From contig CADCAA010000006.1 in NCBI GenBank assembly GCA_902799285.1, positions 1 through 33,877 on the forward strand: a stretch of 33,877 nt of DNA. Direction: 5' to 3'. The notes under the pieces are model-generated. The model had not been told where the DNA came from. It did no database searches and worked only from the letters and a program-made list of their open reading frames with translations. Origin of the DNA: an uncultured Pseudomonadota bacterium. GTDB taxonomy: Bacteria; Pseudomonadota; Alphaproteobacteria; Rs-D84. Position numbers and translations under genes: made by a program. Of the stretch, positions 21,906 to 30,528 are shown piece by piece (the first letter of the stretch is position 1; each line of letters opens with the position of its first letter).

Positions 21906-22224
21906 GTTTGTACCTTTTGTTTATACCAAAGAAGAAGTTGCCAGACATTTTCATGCCAGCTATCTTGGTTGCTACCGCCGATAAAGTTGAATATTTATCG
22001 CCATTATAAGAAAAACTGCCGTCGTCGTTGACTAAGATGGCGTATTTTATACCTTTGAAATATCTTGTTAAAATGGTGCCAGGAACAAAGTTATACTTAT
22101 TTGGGCACGCATGATCTAAACACTGTTCTGGGTTATCCTTGTATTTTCGAATTTTTACTAGATATTTATGTTCAATTCGAAGATTTAACCTGTCGCATTG
22201 AATATAATACCAAAGCGATCGCAT
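21895..22224 (-). CDS. DUF2924-like protein, partner of serine recombinases
   Basis: A 109-residue protein. The C-terminal part reads PGTILTRYFKGIKYAILVND, then FSYNGDKYSTLSAVATKIAG and FFFGI, the pattern of DUF2924 proteins found directly upstream of serine recombinases in alphaproteobacterial phages and elements. Its molecular role is unknown; a recombination directionality or DNA-binding role has been assumed from position. The ATG overlaps the region just after the stop of the small gene upstream (TAAATG), and the 3' end overlaps the recombinase fragment, so the three form one transcription unit. Confidence 0.75.
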   Translation of the reverse strand: MRSLWYYIQCDRLNLRIEHKYLVKIRKYKDNPEQCLDHACPNKYNFVPGTILTRYFKGIKYAILVNDDGSFSYNGDKYSTLSAVATKIAGMKMSGNFFFGINKRYKHDN

Positions 22225-22335
22225 TTACCGTTTGAACGGATATTGTGAATATTTTGCCCATAATCGCGCCCGTTCATCAAATGACAGGGCTTTTAACTCC
22301 TCCATCGTCTTTGGCATGTTATCTTTATATGACAT
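22225..22335 (-). CDS. Small protein (36 residues) heading the recombinase module
   Basis: The frame begins at ATG 22335 with AAAGGAG six bases upstream and codes for MSYKDNMPKTMEELKALSFD followed by ERARLWAKYSQYPFKR, then TAA directly abutting the DUF2924 ATG. The strong RBS and abutting arrangement support a real gene. The MEELKALSFDERARLW part resembles a short helix-loop-helix. Function is unknown; it probably belongs to the recombinase cassette. Confidence 0.6.
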   Translation of the reverse strand: MSYKDNMPKTMEELKALSFDERARLWAKYSQYPFKR

Positions 22336-22401
22336 ATCGGCTCCTTTATAACGTCACGCAATTACCGCTCTAAAGTCGCCGAAAGTCAAGTTAATAATAG
22401 A

Positions 22402-24075
22402 TTAAAAGACAATATATTTTTTATATATTTTTGCCCATTTTAATAGGACATAAAGCCCCCATATAGCTGTATAATCAGAATATTGCTTTAATGGTTTGTT
22501 TATCAAATTTAATAATTCGGGTTGAGAAACATCAAATAAATCACACAAAGATTTGTTGTTAAATGTGCGCATTATATCTTTATGCAAATATCCATCAATC
22601 CAATCAACCCAAGGTGCTGTAAAAGGTTGTTTTTTACGATTTAGTATATTTGCAGGCAATATATTACTAAATGTTTTAGCCAGTTGCTGTTTTGGTGGGT
22701 TTGTGTAAATTTTCCTTAAAGAGTGCCCTGATAAATAATTAATAATTTCCTGGGACAAATAAGGAACGCGGCCCTCAACTGAATTTGCCATTGTCATTTT
22801 ATCTAACCTGAACAAATGATAATCGGGCAATCTATATTTCCTTTCAAAATCTGCAATAGTCTGCAAAGGATTATCTGATGTTTTTATCAAATTTAAATTT
22901 TTTGGTTTACGATTAAATAATCTTTTCTGCGTATCCCGTGGCAGCCAAGATATTTGCTGTTTATATGTTTGTAATTCAGAACCAACATTATTCATTGCGG
23001 TGCGTATATAGTTATATCCAATGAACATTTCATCGGCACCATCACCACTGATTATACCTTTTACATATTTTTTTGCAGATTTTGCTAGCAAATATGTACT
23101 AAGTGCGACCGTTGAATACAATGGTTCTTCAAGTGCCAAAATAGTTTTATCAAAATTATTTTTTATTATTTGTTTATTGGCATTGACTATGTGATGTATT
23201 AAATTATTTTTATGGGCAACACTTGCAGCGAAATCTGTTTCGTTAATCACTCTGTTGATATCGTATTTAATTGTAAAAACGTGTTTTTTATCTCCGAACA
23301 ACGAGCATAAAATACTTGAATCTAATCCCCCACTTAAAAAAGCACCAATTTTAACTTCTGAACTATCATAATTAGCGATACTTTTGCCCCATTTTGACAA
23401 AGTTTTTGCGGGGGAACAAATAATTTTATAATTATATTTTTTTACACCTTTTGCTGTTATTTCTAATATTTGGCACGGTCCAAATTTAAATATATCTTCA
23501 AATATAGTTAAAGGATGTGCAACAAAACGGTATTGTAAAAAACTGGATAAGCCTTTTGCGGAAATCCTATGTTTTTTAGTTATACTTAGAATAGCTTTTA
23601 ATTCAGAAGAAAACACAAAATTCCCATTTGATAAAATGGAATAATATATGGGTTTTATTCCGAATTTATCAGAAAACAACAACAATCTATCTTTATCCAT
23701 AATAGCAATTGAAAACATACCATCCAAATACTTTACGAAATCTTTACCGTATTTTTCATACATGGGAATTATGATATCTGCATCATTATATTTTTTACCT
23801 GATACAGTATTTAATTCCAATTTTTTTCGTAAATCTAGATGATTGTATATTTCGCCATTAAATACACAGAAAATATCATTTTTTGTATTAGCGTGTACAT
23901 GTGTTGGTGTTTTTATGGAATTCATAGATAAACGCACCAAACCCAAAGATACAAAATCATTATGTTTATATGCCCATCCATCAGGACCACGATGCTTCAT
24001 AGTGCGCAACATGCGTTTCACAAGTCGCTTATTATCACATTTTGTTGTATCAAAGATCCCAGCAATTCCACACAT
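22402..24075 (-). CDS. Asparagine synthase-type glutamine amidotransferase
   Basis: A 557-residue AsnB-like enzyme. MCGIAGIF gives the N-terminal nucleophile Cys2 of the glutaminase domain (about 1-200; HRGPDG at 28-33, FNGEIYNH at 72-79). Residues 248-254 (SGGLDSS) form the ATP-pyrophosphatase loop of the synthetase domain, and SGDGADEMFIGY follows. It should transfer ammonia from glutamine to a carboxylate. In a glycan or small-molecule cluster the likely substrate is a sugar acid or a biosynthetic intermediate, not free aspartate; this is inferred from position. It is the last gene of the minus operon, and its ATG overlaps the preceding stop (TAATG). Confidence 0.88.
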   Translation of the reverse strand: MCGIAGIFDTTKCDNKRLVKRMLRTMKHRGPDGWAYKHNDFVSLGLVRLSMNSIKTPTHVHANTKNDIFCVFNGEIYNHLDLRKKLELNTVSGKKYNDADIIIPMYEKYGKDFVKYLDGMFSIAIMDKDRLLLFSDKFGIKPIYYSILSNGNFVFSSELKAILSITKKHRISAKGLSSFLQYRFVAHPLTIFEDIFKFGPCQILEITAKGVKKYNYKIICSPAKTLSKWGKSIANYDSSEVKIGAFLSGGLDSSILCSLFGDKKHVFTIKYDINRVINETDFAASVAHKNNLIHHIVNANKQIIKNNFDKTILALEEPLYSTVALSTYLLAKSAKKYVKGIISGDGADEMFIGYNYIRTAMNNVGSELQTYKQQISWLPRDTQKRLFNRKPKNLNLIKTSDNPLQTIADFERKYRLPDYHLFRLDKMTMANSVEGRVPYLSQEIINYLSGHSLRKIYTNPPKQQLAKTFSNILPANILNRKKQPFTAPWVDWIDGYLHKDIMRTFNNKSLCDLFDVSQPELLNLINKPLKQYSDYTAIWGLYVLLKWAKIYKKYIVF

Positions 24076-25271
24076 TATTTATTGACCAATTTGTTAAATT
24101 CACAGCATAGTTTTTCAGCTATTTTTTCCGGGGAATATTTATGTGCTGATACAAAACATTGTTCTGACATTTGTTTTACAAAGGCATCGTTCGTTTGCAA
24201 TTTAGAAATGATTTTATTTAATTGTCTTTCGTTTTTATACAATAAAGATTGCGGAATGAACTCTGGAAAAGCGGCCATGTTTGGTGCAATAACTGGTATA
24301 CCCATCCCCATACAATCCATACAAGCCATAGACCAAACGCATGCTTTACGCAAGGGTGCAAAACAAGCAAACCCAGAATTCAATATTGATTTATATTCTG
24401 CCCTGGTTTTATTGTTTTGTGCTATGCTCATGCCCGGCATTTTTGACATAATTTTTACAAAATCTGCGGGGGTATTATTTTGTGACGCCCGCTTTTGGCT
24501 ACGTTTTTGCATAGGATCAAGAACAACACATTGTATGTCAAACTGTTTGTGTAAACCTGCAAAAATATTGATAAAATCTTGTGTCCCATACGTTTTGTAC
24601 AAACGATGGTTGTATATATAGTTTTTTCTGTTTTTTAGTGTTGTGATATATCTGTTCTTTTTATCCAGAAACAATGGATCAGATGGCGGCGCTATCACAA
24701 TAAATTTTTTAGAATCATATGGAACTTTGTAATATTTTGCTGCTTTAACTATGAGTGATTTAGCAAATTCGCTTTGTATAATAAATAAATCAGCTGTCTG
24801 TAATGCGGTCAATATATCAAAAACAATTTTATTGCCTAAATTCCTAGCATTAAGACTCTGGTCTATTTCTGGGGTTCGTGATTTCATATTATTTGCCCAC
24901 AATGCCGGATAATGACAATATGTGACGATTGGTATATCCAATTTATTCCATACTAATACACTGCGAATTGCAGAGGTTAGTTCAACCTGGGTATTGAATA
25001 TTATGTCTGGTTTTGTCCTCTTTATCAACTTAGCAAATTCTTCAGAATTAAAGTCAAAACGAGAAGAGAATTTATTTGTTCCCAGATTTATATATTCTTT
25101 TTTGCATTTTAACTCCTTTGCTTTCTTGAATTCTAGGCAATTGGCGCCAGCGACAACATATTTATGACCCATATTTTCAAACTGGCTGGATAATATAGAT
25201 TGAAAGATATATCCAGAATCACAGCTAATATTATCTTTGTTAGATATATTCAATATAGATAAGATTTTCAT
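24075..25271 (-). CDS. Glycosyltransferase, GT-B fold (GT4-like)
   Basis: A 398-residue protein with two Rossmann halves. The N-terminus MKILSILNISNKD, TKPDIIFNTQVEL and IPIVTYCHYPALW are typical of acceptor domains. The C-terminal half holds the donor site, with SMACMDCMGMGIPVIAPNMA corresponding to the family's E-x7-E region, although the first acidic residue is replaced. It probably transfers a sugar from a nucleotide sugar. Overlaps by four bases with the gene before it and by one with the amidotransferase, so translation is coupled. The altered region means that donor preference cannot be guessed. Confidence 0.78.
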   Translation of the reverse strand: MKILSILNISNKDNISCDSGYIFQSILSSQFENMGHKYVVAGANCLEFKKAKELKCKKEYINLGTNKFSSRFDFNSEEFAKLIKRTKPDIIFNTQVELTSAIRSVLVWNKLDIPIVTYCHYPALWANNMKSRTPEIDQSLNARNLGNKIVFDILTALQTADLFIIQSEFAKSLIVKAAKYYKVPYDSKKFIVIAPPSDPLFLDKKNRYITTLKNRKNYIYNHRLYKTYGTQDFINIFAGLHKQFDIQCVVLDPMQKRSQKRASQNNTPADFVKIMSKMPGMSIAQNNKTRAEYKSILNSGFACFAPLRKACVWSMACMDCMGMGIPVIAPNMAAFPEFIPQSLLYKNERQLNKIISKLQTNDAFVKQMSEQCFVSAHKYSPEKIAEKLCCEFNKLVNK

Positions 25272-26578
25272 TTTAATACTCTTGCCCCCAATTTTATTAA
25301 CTTTTCGATAAAACCATCGTACCCACGTGTTAAGTGTTCTATATTTGTTATTTTAACTGTTTTGCCAGATTTTATTGCGGCAATACACAAAACTGCAGTG
25401 GCACGGGTATCTGTTGCATTTAGAATTACATTAGTTCGTAACCTGTTGTGTTCATAAGGTTTGATAATAATTTTATTTGAATACTTTTTAATAGAATAAC
25501 CCAATTTATTTAATTCGGGGACATACGCAAAACGTGAACGCCATACTGTTTCTTTAATAACAGATTCTCCGTTTGCAAACGATAACAGCAATGCAATAAA
25601 AGGTTGGTGATCGCTTTGGATACCTTTATGCGTTATTGTAATATTTGTGCCAGATAACTGTCTTTGCTTTGGAACAATAATTTTATTATTCCCTAAGATA
25701 AGATTTACACCTATTTTTTGTAATATTTTCAATTCTGGGTATAATATATTTTGTAAAACATCTAAATTCTTAACCAGGATGGTCAATTTTATATCATTTA
25801 CAATGGCCAAAGTGATAAAAGTCATTACTTCACTCTGACAATCTGATAAAGTATAAACAATATTGTCTGAGATATTTTTATTTTCTGTGTTGATTACCAA
25901 TCTGTTATCTGTTCGTTTTATGTCAATTCCACATAATTTTGCAAAATTTAACAAATCGTGAACATCGGTTCTGAAATAATAGTTTTTTATTATGGTCTTT
26001 GTATTTTCTGTTCCAATTGCAGCCAATATGCATAGTTTTGTTGCACTGCTAACCTTTTCGCCTGTCAGACGGAACATACTGTCCGAAAAACGCATAATAT
26101 TTTGAACAACATTTGTTTTTTTACATGGTTTCCATGAATATTCTGTTTTGTTCAACTTATTCGTAACACCAAAGGTATTCAAAATGTCTACCAGGTGATT
26201 ATATGGCCGCATGCCTTGGGCGCTTATATTACATCCACCTGTTGGCACAACAGAAAACTTGTGGAATCTTATCGCTAAAGCAAAAATAAAATACAAAGCC
26301 CCATGAATTTTATTACATAAATTCTCATCAATTCGCTTATATTTCATGGACTTAGTATCAATATATACGGTGTTGTTTTTAAAAACGGCTTTGCCGCCAA
26401 ACTTAACTATCAGTTTGCATAATATATCCGTATCATCTGTTTTGGGTACGTTGTGTATAGTGCATTTTGTATTGAAAATTATTGTGGCTGCAACTAATTG
26501 AACAAAAGAATGTTTGTGACCTAAAACCTTTATCGTTTTATCAGATTTTAATTTTGATGGTTTTATAACTATGTTCAC
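25268..26578 (-). CDS. Divergent MurA-like enolpyruvyl transferase
   Basis: A 436-residue member of the EPSP synthase/MurA family, normally the enzyme that adds enolpyruvate to UDP-GlcNAc. Conserved points: Lys22 in GHKHSF (but His replaces the usual Asn23), Cys116 in PTGGC matching the catalytic Cys115, Arg124 in GMRPYNH, Asp323 in SDHQPF, and Arg392 in TDTRAT, with LTRGYDGF near the end. The active site is thus nearly complete but the sequence is far from a housekeeping MurA and the gene is AT-rich and in an accessory operon. Related paralogues act on nucleotides in nikkomycin-type pathways (NikO/PolA). Substrate is unknown. Confidence 0.82.
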   Translation of the reverse strand: MNIVIKPSKLKSDKTIKVLGHKHSFVQLVAATIIFNTKCTIHNVPKTDDTDILCKLIVKFGGKAVFKNNTVYIDTKSMKYKRIDENLCNKIHGALYFIFALAIRFHKFSVVPTGGCNISAQGMRPYNHLVDILNTFGVTNKLNKTEYSWKPCKKTNVVQNIMRFSDSMFRLTGEKVSSATKLCILAAIGTENTKTIIKNYYFRTDVHDLLNFAKLCGIDIKRTDNRLVINTENKNISDNIVYTLSDCQSEVMTFITLAIVNDIKLTILVKNLDVLQNILYPELKILQKIGVNLILGNNKIIVPKQRQLSGTNITITHKGIQSDHQPFIALLLSFANGESVIKETVWRSRFAYVPELNKLGYSIKKYSNKIIIKPYEHNRLRTNVILNATDTRATAVLCIAAIKSGKTVKITNIEHLTRGYDGFIEKLIKLGARVLK

Positions 26579-26582
26579 AATA

Positions 26583-27176
26583 TTACCTTTGTTTAATCAT
26601 ATGGTTATCTACACATTCTAATAAACTGTTTGCCGTTGGTATCAACAAATCGCGTGCGATAGCAATATGTTCTTTGTTTTGAAGCAAACTTATAAAAACA
26701 GCATCATGCCCACAACTGATGGCATCTTGAATATTAAAAATGCTGTCATCTATTACAATACCCTTTGGCAATTTCTTGTATTGGGTTAATTTATTTGCCC
26801 ACCCCAATGGTAATAATATAATATCATCAAATACGTCACCAAATACGTTTTGTAAATTTTGCAATCTGTTATTTCTGGCAACTGAATTTGTAGATATCGA
26901 ACTTATTACAGATAATGATGCCCCAGTATTTTTTAATTTTTGAATTGCTGTTTTTGCACCCGAAACCGCAGGTACTTCCTCAAAATAATGCGTTTGTGTA
27001 AATAATTCTGTTGATTTATTAAAATCCAGTCCCGAATTTGCCGGAAAAACCCAATGGCTGGGGTATGTGTTTTTATCAACGATTATATTATATTCTTGTT
27101 GTAAAAACAGCGCGTGAGTCTGGGCGGTTTGTAATAAAACCTCGTCACAGTCCAAATAAACATTGCACCAGTTCAT
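26583..27176 (-). CDS. HAD-superfamily phosphatase, 5'-nucleotidase (NT5C)-like
   Basis: A 197-residue HAD protein. YLDCDEVLLQT carries the nucleophile and acid Asp9 and Asp11. SVISSISTN is the second motif (Ser/Thr), and GIVIDDSIFNIQDA holds the Asp pair of the last motif. The general layout resembles small 5'-deoxynucleotidases. It should remove phosphate from a sugar phosphate or nucleotide. It is the first gene of the minus operon, four bases before the enolpyruvyl transferase gene. A TTGACT element lies upstream but its -10 is poor, so the promoter is not assigned. Confidence 0.75.
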   Translation of the reverse strand: MNWCNVYLDCDEVLLQTAQTHALFLQQEYNIIVDKNTYPSHWVFPANSGLDFNKSTELFTQTHYFEEVPAVSGAKTAIQKLKNTGASLSVISSISTNSVARNNRLQNLQNVFGDVFDDIILLPLGWANKLTQYKKLPKGIVIDDSIFNIQDAISCGHDAVFISLLQNKEHIAIARDLLIPTANSLLECVDNHMIKQR

Positions 27177-27218
27177 ACTAAAATGGTAAACCCTATATTC
27201 ATAAAGTCAAATAATTTG

Positions 27219-27247
27219 TTGATTTTCTGGTGTTTTTTACTTAAAAT
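27219..27247 (+). promoter_or_regulatory. Promoter giving a probable leaderless mRNA (plus operon of the accessory cluster)
   Basis: TTGATT (27219-27224), 17 bases, TAAAAT (27242-27247), then seven bases to the ATG at 27255; no RBS is visible. Confidence 0.65.
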
Positions 27248-27254
27248 TTCCATC

Positions 27255-28211
27255 ATGGATATAAAAACTCAACGCCAAATTGAAAAAATACTGGGGTCAG
27301 CAATCGTTTCACAAGAACGAATTGGTGGGTTTTCTGCGGAAAATTATATAGTAAAAACAAAAGACAACCATAAATTTGTGGCGAAAATTTTACGAAACAA
27401 CGCTAATGATTATGTTAATCAGATAGAAAAGGTAAGTCGCCTGTTCAACAACAAAAGTGGTAAATTTTTTACAAAACCAATCCAAGAAGATGTTAAGCAC
27501 AAAATTATTATATCTAAATTTATAAAAGGCGACGTATTACATGGGGATGATATAAAAGAATGTTTTTATGAACCCATCGCAAAAGTTTTAAAACATTATG
27601 AACGTATAAAAACAGATGATAGCCTGAAAAACAGTTTTGATTTATATTTCAATATAAAAGCAAGTCAGCATAAAATTGATGATATAAAAGGAAAACTGAA
27701 AAAGACAGATTCATATTATGAACTGGTTAAGAATATATTGGAATTAAAAACTTCTATATTGAATAAATATAAGAAAAATGATGATTTGGTTAACTGGATA
27801 AAAAATTCTAATTCTTTTGTCCATGGCGATTTTCATAATGAAAACATATTATTTTCTAAATCTAGCGTAAAGGCAATATTAGATTTTGAGCTGTCTCACA
27901 AAGGGAATTCTGCGGAAGATATGGTAAACTTTGTTTGGTTCGCATTTTTAAATAATGATTTGTCAGATAAATCGTTATCAAGAGCACATGATTTCTTGAA
28001 AACGTGTGAAAATGTAGCAAAAGTTTCTAAAACAGATTTAGAAAACGCTTTTAAACTAACGTTTTTACGCTTTGTACAATCATCTGTTCTTGAAAAATCT
28101 TTAATTGAATACAAAGAATCTTTTTATGAAGGTCTGCTTAAACGAGATTTGAGAAAGTTTAAAGAAATTGATAATAATATGAAACCCATATTAAAGAAAT
28201 TACTGGCATAA
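27255..28211 (+). CDS. Aminoglycoside-phosphotransferase-family kinase
   Basis: A 318-residue kinase of the APH/choline kinase fold. An N-lobe with IGGFSAENYIVKTKDNHKFV (nucleotide-binding strands) and KFVAKIL (lysine) is followed by the catalytic loop FVHGDFHNENILF and the metal-binding ILDFELSHKGN. It should phosphorylate a hydroxyl of a small molecule such as a sugar, choline, or antibiotic. The ATG at 27255 is chosen over an upstream start because the promoter lies between. It is the first gene of the plus operon and overlaps the next by one base (TAATG). Resistance kinase and biosynthetic sugar kinase both remain possible. Confidence 0.8.
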   Translation: MDIKTQRQIEKILGSAIVSQERIGGFSAENYIVKTKDNHKFVAKILRNNANDYVNQIEKVSRLFNNKSGKFFTKPIQEDVKHKIIISKFIKGDVLHGDDIKECFYEPIAKVLKHYERIKTDDSLKNSFDLYFNIKASQHKIDDIKGKLKKTDSYYELVKNILELKTSILNKYKKNDDLVNWIKNSNSFVHGDFHNENILFSKSSVKAILDFELSHKGNSAEDMVNFVWFAFLNNDLSDKSLSRAHDFLKTCENVAKVSKTDLENAFKLTFLRFVQSSVLEKSLIEYKESFYEGLLKRDLRKFKEIDNNMKPILKKLLA

Positions 28212-29047
28212 TGAAACCAAAGATATCAGTTGTCGTTTTAACCCACAATTCTTATACAGAAAAATCTGGGTCGGTGGAATTTGTTATTAATTCTTATCTT
28301 AATCAAAAGACATTGCCCTTTGAAATAATAGTGGTAGATAACACTTCGAATAATGGTGATTCAAAACAACTGGAAACGTTTTGTTCAAACAAGCCATTTA
28401 TAAAAATTATAAAGGCATGTACCACAATAGGCGGTGCAAGAAATATGGGTGTAAAACATGCATCTGGTACCCATATAATTTTTAATGATGATGATACCAT
28501 TCCATTAGGAAACAGTATATTAGACCAGATTTCAGCATATTGCACGAAAGGTTCTTATGGGTATGGCGCAAATAGATTATGGAGTCCTGATATAAATTGG
28601 GTAAAATCTCATGTTTCTGATATAACTACGGAATTAGAAAGTAAAAACTGGGACTATTTGCGTGAATTTTCTCTAAATCCATCTCAAGACATAAGGCATA
28701 AAAACGACATCTCTGTAAAAATGCTTACAAGGTCTTTTATAGGAAATTTCGGTTTTATATCTGTTAAAGATTTTATTGCTGTTGGTGGTTTTCCGGAATA
28801 TCCTGGATACGGATGCGAGGACGACGCTTTCGCCTTTTTGTGTTATTTGAAACTTGGTAAACCTGTTATATTAAGCAACGAAATCTCGGTGTTGCATATT
28901 TCCCACCCAATTAATAACTCAAATTTACAACAGTTAGAAAATAACAAGATTTTATTACAAAAATTATTTGAACAACACAACTGTAAACATTTTCATATAA
29001 GCAGAGTGTTATTCCCTTCCGACAAACCGATTATCGATTGTAAATAG
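28211..29047 (+). CDS. Glycosyltransferase family 2
   Basis: A 278-residue GT-A fold enzyme. ISVVVLTHNSYTEKS, IIVVDNTSNNGDS and IGGARNMGVKHASG are the donor-binding N-terminal strands. FNDDDT (about 95-100) is the metal-binding DxD region. GGFPEYPGYGCEDDAF is the acceptor/catalytic part, with ED as general base. It transfers one sugar in glycan or glycoconjugate assembly. Start codon overlaps the kinase stop. After it comes a 56-base gap with a new promoter. Confidence 0.88.
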   Translation: MKPKISVVVLTHNSYTEKSGSVEFVINSYLNQKTLPFEIIVVDNTSNNGDSKQLETFCSNKPFIKIIKACTTIGGARNMGVKHASGTHIIFNDDDTIPLGNSILDQISAYCTKGSYGYGANRLWSPDINWVKSHVSDITTELESKNWDYLREFSLNPSQDIRHKNDISVKMLTRSFIGNFGFISVKDFIAVGGFPEYPGYGCEDDAFAFLCYLKLGKPVILSNEISVLHISHPINNSNLQQLENNKILLQKLFEQHNCKHFHISRVLFPSDKPIIDCK

Positions 29048-29056
29048 CGAAAATTA

Positions 29057-29084
29057 TTGACATTGGCTATATTTGTTCTATTTT
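29057..29084 (+). promoter_or_regulatory. Promoter of the ABC-F gene
   Basis: TTGACA (29057-29062), 16 bases, TATTTT (29079-29084). AAAAGG lies before the ATG at 29104. The ABC-F gene can thus be expressed apart from the kinase and GT2. Confidence 0.6.
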
Positions 29085-29103
29085 TATACAAAAGGCTTAA
29101 AAT

Positions 29104-30528
29104 ATGTCACACAAACCTATAACTATAACTAATTTATCTTTAGATTTTCCTCACAAAGTGTGTTTTGAAGGATTTAACACACAAATATTACCTGGTGACA
29201 GAATTGGAATTATTGGTCGTAACGGAAGTGGTAAATCGTCATTGGTCAAAATGTTAATGGGCGAAATGGACCCTTCGGGTGGCCGTATCAGTGGTATTGA
29301 CAATTTGGTTGTCGGATACGTTCCACAAACTGTTTTGGAACACAGCGAATTAAGTGGTGGCGAAAGATTTAATAAGGCATTTACAGAAGCCATTGCTACA
29401 CAACCAGATTTGCTTATTCTGGACGAACCGACAAATCATTTGGATCAAAATGTAAAATATTCTTTGTTACGTAAATTAGATAATTACCAAGGGACTTTGA
29501 TAATTGTTAGCCATGATTTGGATGTTTTAACAAATACAGTTGACAAATTGTGGCACATCAAAGATGGCAAGATAACAGTGTTTTCTGGCGATTATAACGA
29601 TTATATGTATGAAAATGGTCTGGCATTGGCATCTCAACAAAAAATGCTGAGCGATTTGAAAAAAGAAAAGAAAAAACTAAAGATACAGCGTCAACAAGAA
29701 TCTCAAAAAGCCGGCAAAGCAGGTAAAAAGAAAGCCAAAGACAATGATAAATTGGGATTTGATGCAAAATCAGACAATGCACAAGCCAAGGCAGATGCAA
29801 AAATCGCTAAATTAAACGAACGCCTTGGGAATGTACAAAGTTCTTTGCAGCAAAATCGTTTGCCAGAAGAATATAAATTGAAATTCAATATTGACAATGC
29901 CTATGTTCAATCTGGTGCTAATTTGGTATCGGTCTCTTTTGGCGAATGCTCTTATGGAGCACATATAGTTTTATCAGATGTATTCTTCTCTATGGCACCA
30001 ATGGATAAAGTTTCTATAAGTGGTAACAATGCTTCTGGTAAAACAACTTTTATCAAGGCAATAATGCAAAATAAATCAATAAACGTTTCTGGTGATTGGG
30101 TTTTACCAAAGCCATCAGATATTGGATATTTAGAACAACATTACACCAATTTAAATCCAGATGATACAGTAGAGGAAGTTATACGTGAACGTGCACCATC
30201 AATGGACGCAAAGGCAATTCGTAAACACTTAAATGATTTCCTGTTTCGTAAAAATGAAGAAGTGTTTGCAAAAGTAAAAACGTTATCTGGTGGTGAAAAA
30301 GCTAGATTATCATTAGCGCAAATTGCGGCTAGACCACCTAAGCTTTTGATATTGGATGAAATTACAAATAATATTGATTTGGAAACAAAAGAATACATTA
30401 TTTCTGTGCTGAATGCTTATGCAGGTGCATTTATAATAGTATCACACGAAAGTGGCTTTTTAGACAGACTGAATTTGACCAACAGATATTTTATACAAAA
30501 CGGGACATTAAAACAAAAATTTAGATAA
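29104..30528 (+). CDS. ABC-F ATPase, antibiotic-resistance-like type
   Basis: A 474-residue soluble protein with two ATP-binding domains and no membrane segment. Domain 1: GRNGSGKS (38-45), LSGGE (83-87), LILDEPTNHLD. Domain 2: GNNASGKT, LSGGEKARLSL, LILDEITNNID. The lysine-rich linker between them (about 185-260) is the arm that enters the ribosome in ABC-F proteins. Only eight residues separate the Q-loop glutamine (75) from the first signature; housekeeping EttA-like proteins have far more, and the Vga/Msr resistance proteins are similarly short. I infer ribosome protection. Its stop overlaps the next start (TAATG), tying it to the glycosyltransferase. Confidence 0.85.
   Translation: MSHKPITITNLSLDFPHKVCFEGFNTQILPGDRIGIIGRNGSGKSSLVKMLMGEMDPSGGRISGIDNLVVGYVPQTVLEHSELSGGERFNKAFTEAIATQPDLLILDEPTNHLDQNVKYSLLRKLDNYQGTLIIVSHDLDVLTNTVDKLWHIKDGKITVFSGDYNDYMYENGLALASQQKMLSDLKKEKKKLKIQRQQESQKAGKAGKKKAKDNDKLGFDAKSDNAQAKADAKIAKLNERLGNVQSSLQQNRLPEEYKLKFNIDNAYVQSGANLVSVSFGECSYGAHIVLSDVFFSMAPMDKVSISGNNASGKTTFIKAIMQNKSINVSGDWVLPKPSDIGYLEQHYTNLNPDDTVEEVIRERAPSMDAKAIRKHLNDFLFRKNEEVFAKVKTLSGGEKARLSLAQIAARPPKLLILDEITNNIDLETKEYIISVLNAYAGAFIIVSHESGFLDRLNLTNRYFIQNGTLKQKFR

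Noticed and set aside
22402-24075. Housekeeping asparagine synthetase
   Set aside because: Tight coupling to glycosyltransferase and enolpyruvyl transferase genes and AT-rich composition favour a cluster-specific amidotransferase, though this cannot be proven here.
29104-30528. Polysaccharide ABC exporter ATPase
   Set aside because: Two ATPase domains in one chain with a charged linker and no membrane partner indicate ABC-F, not a transporter.
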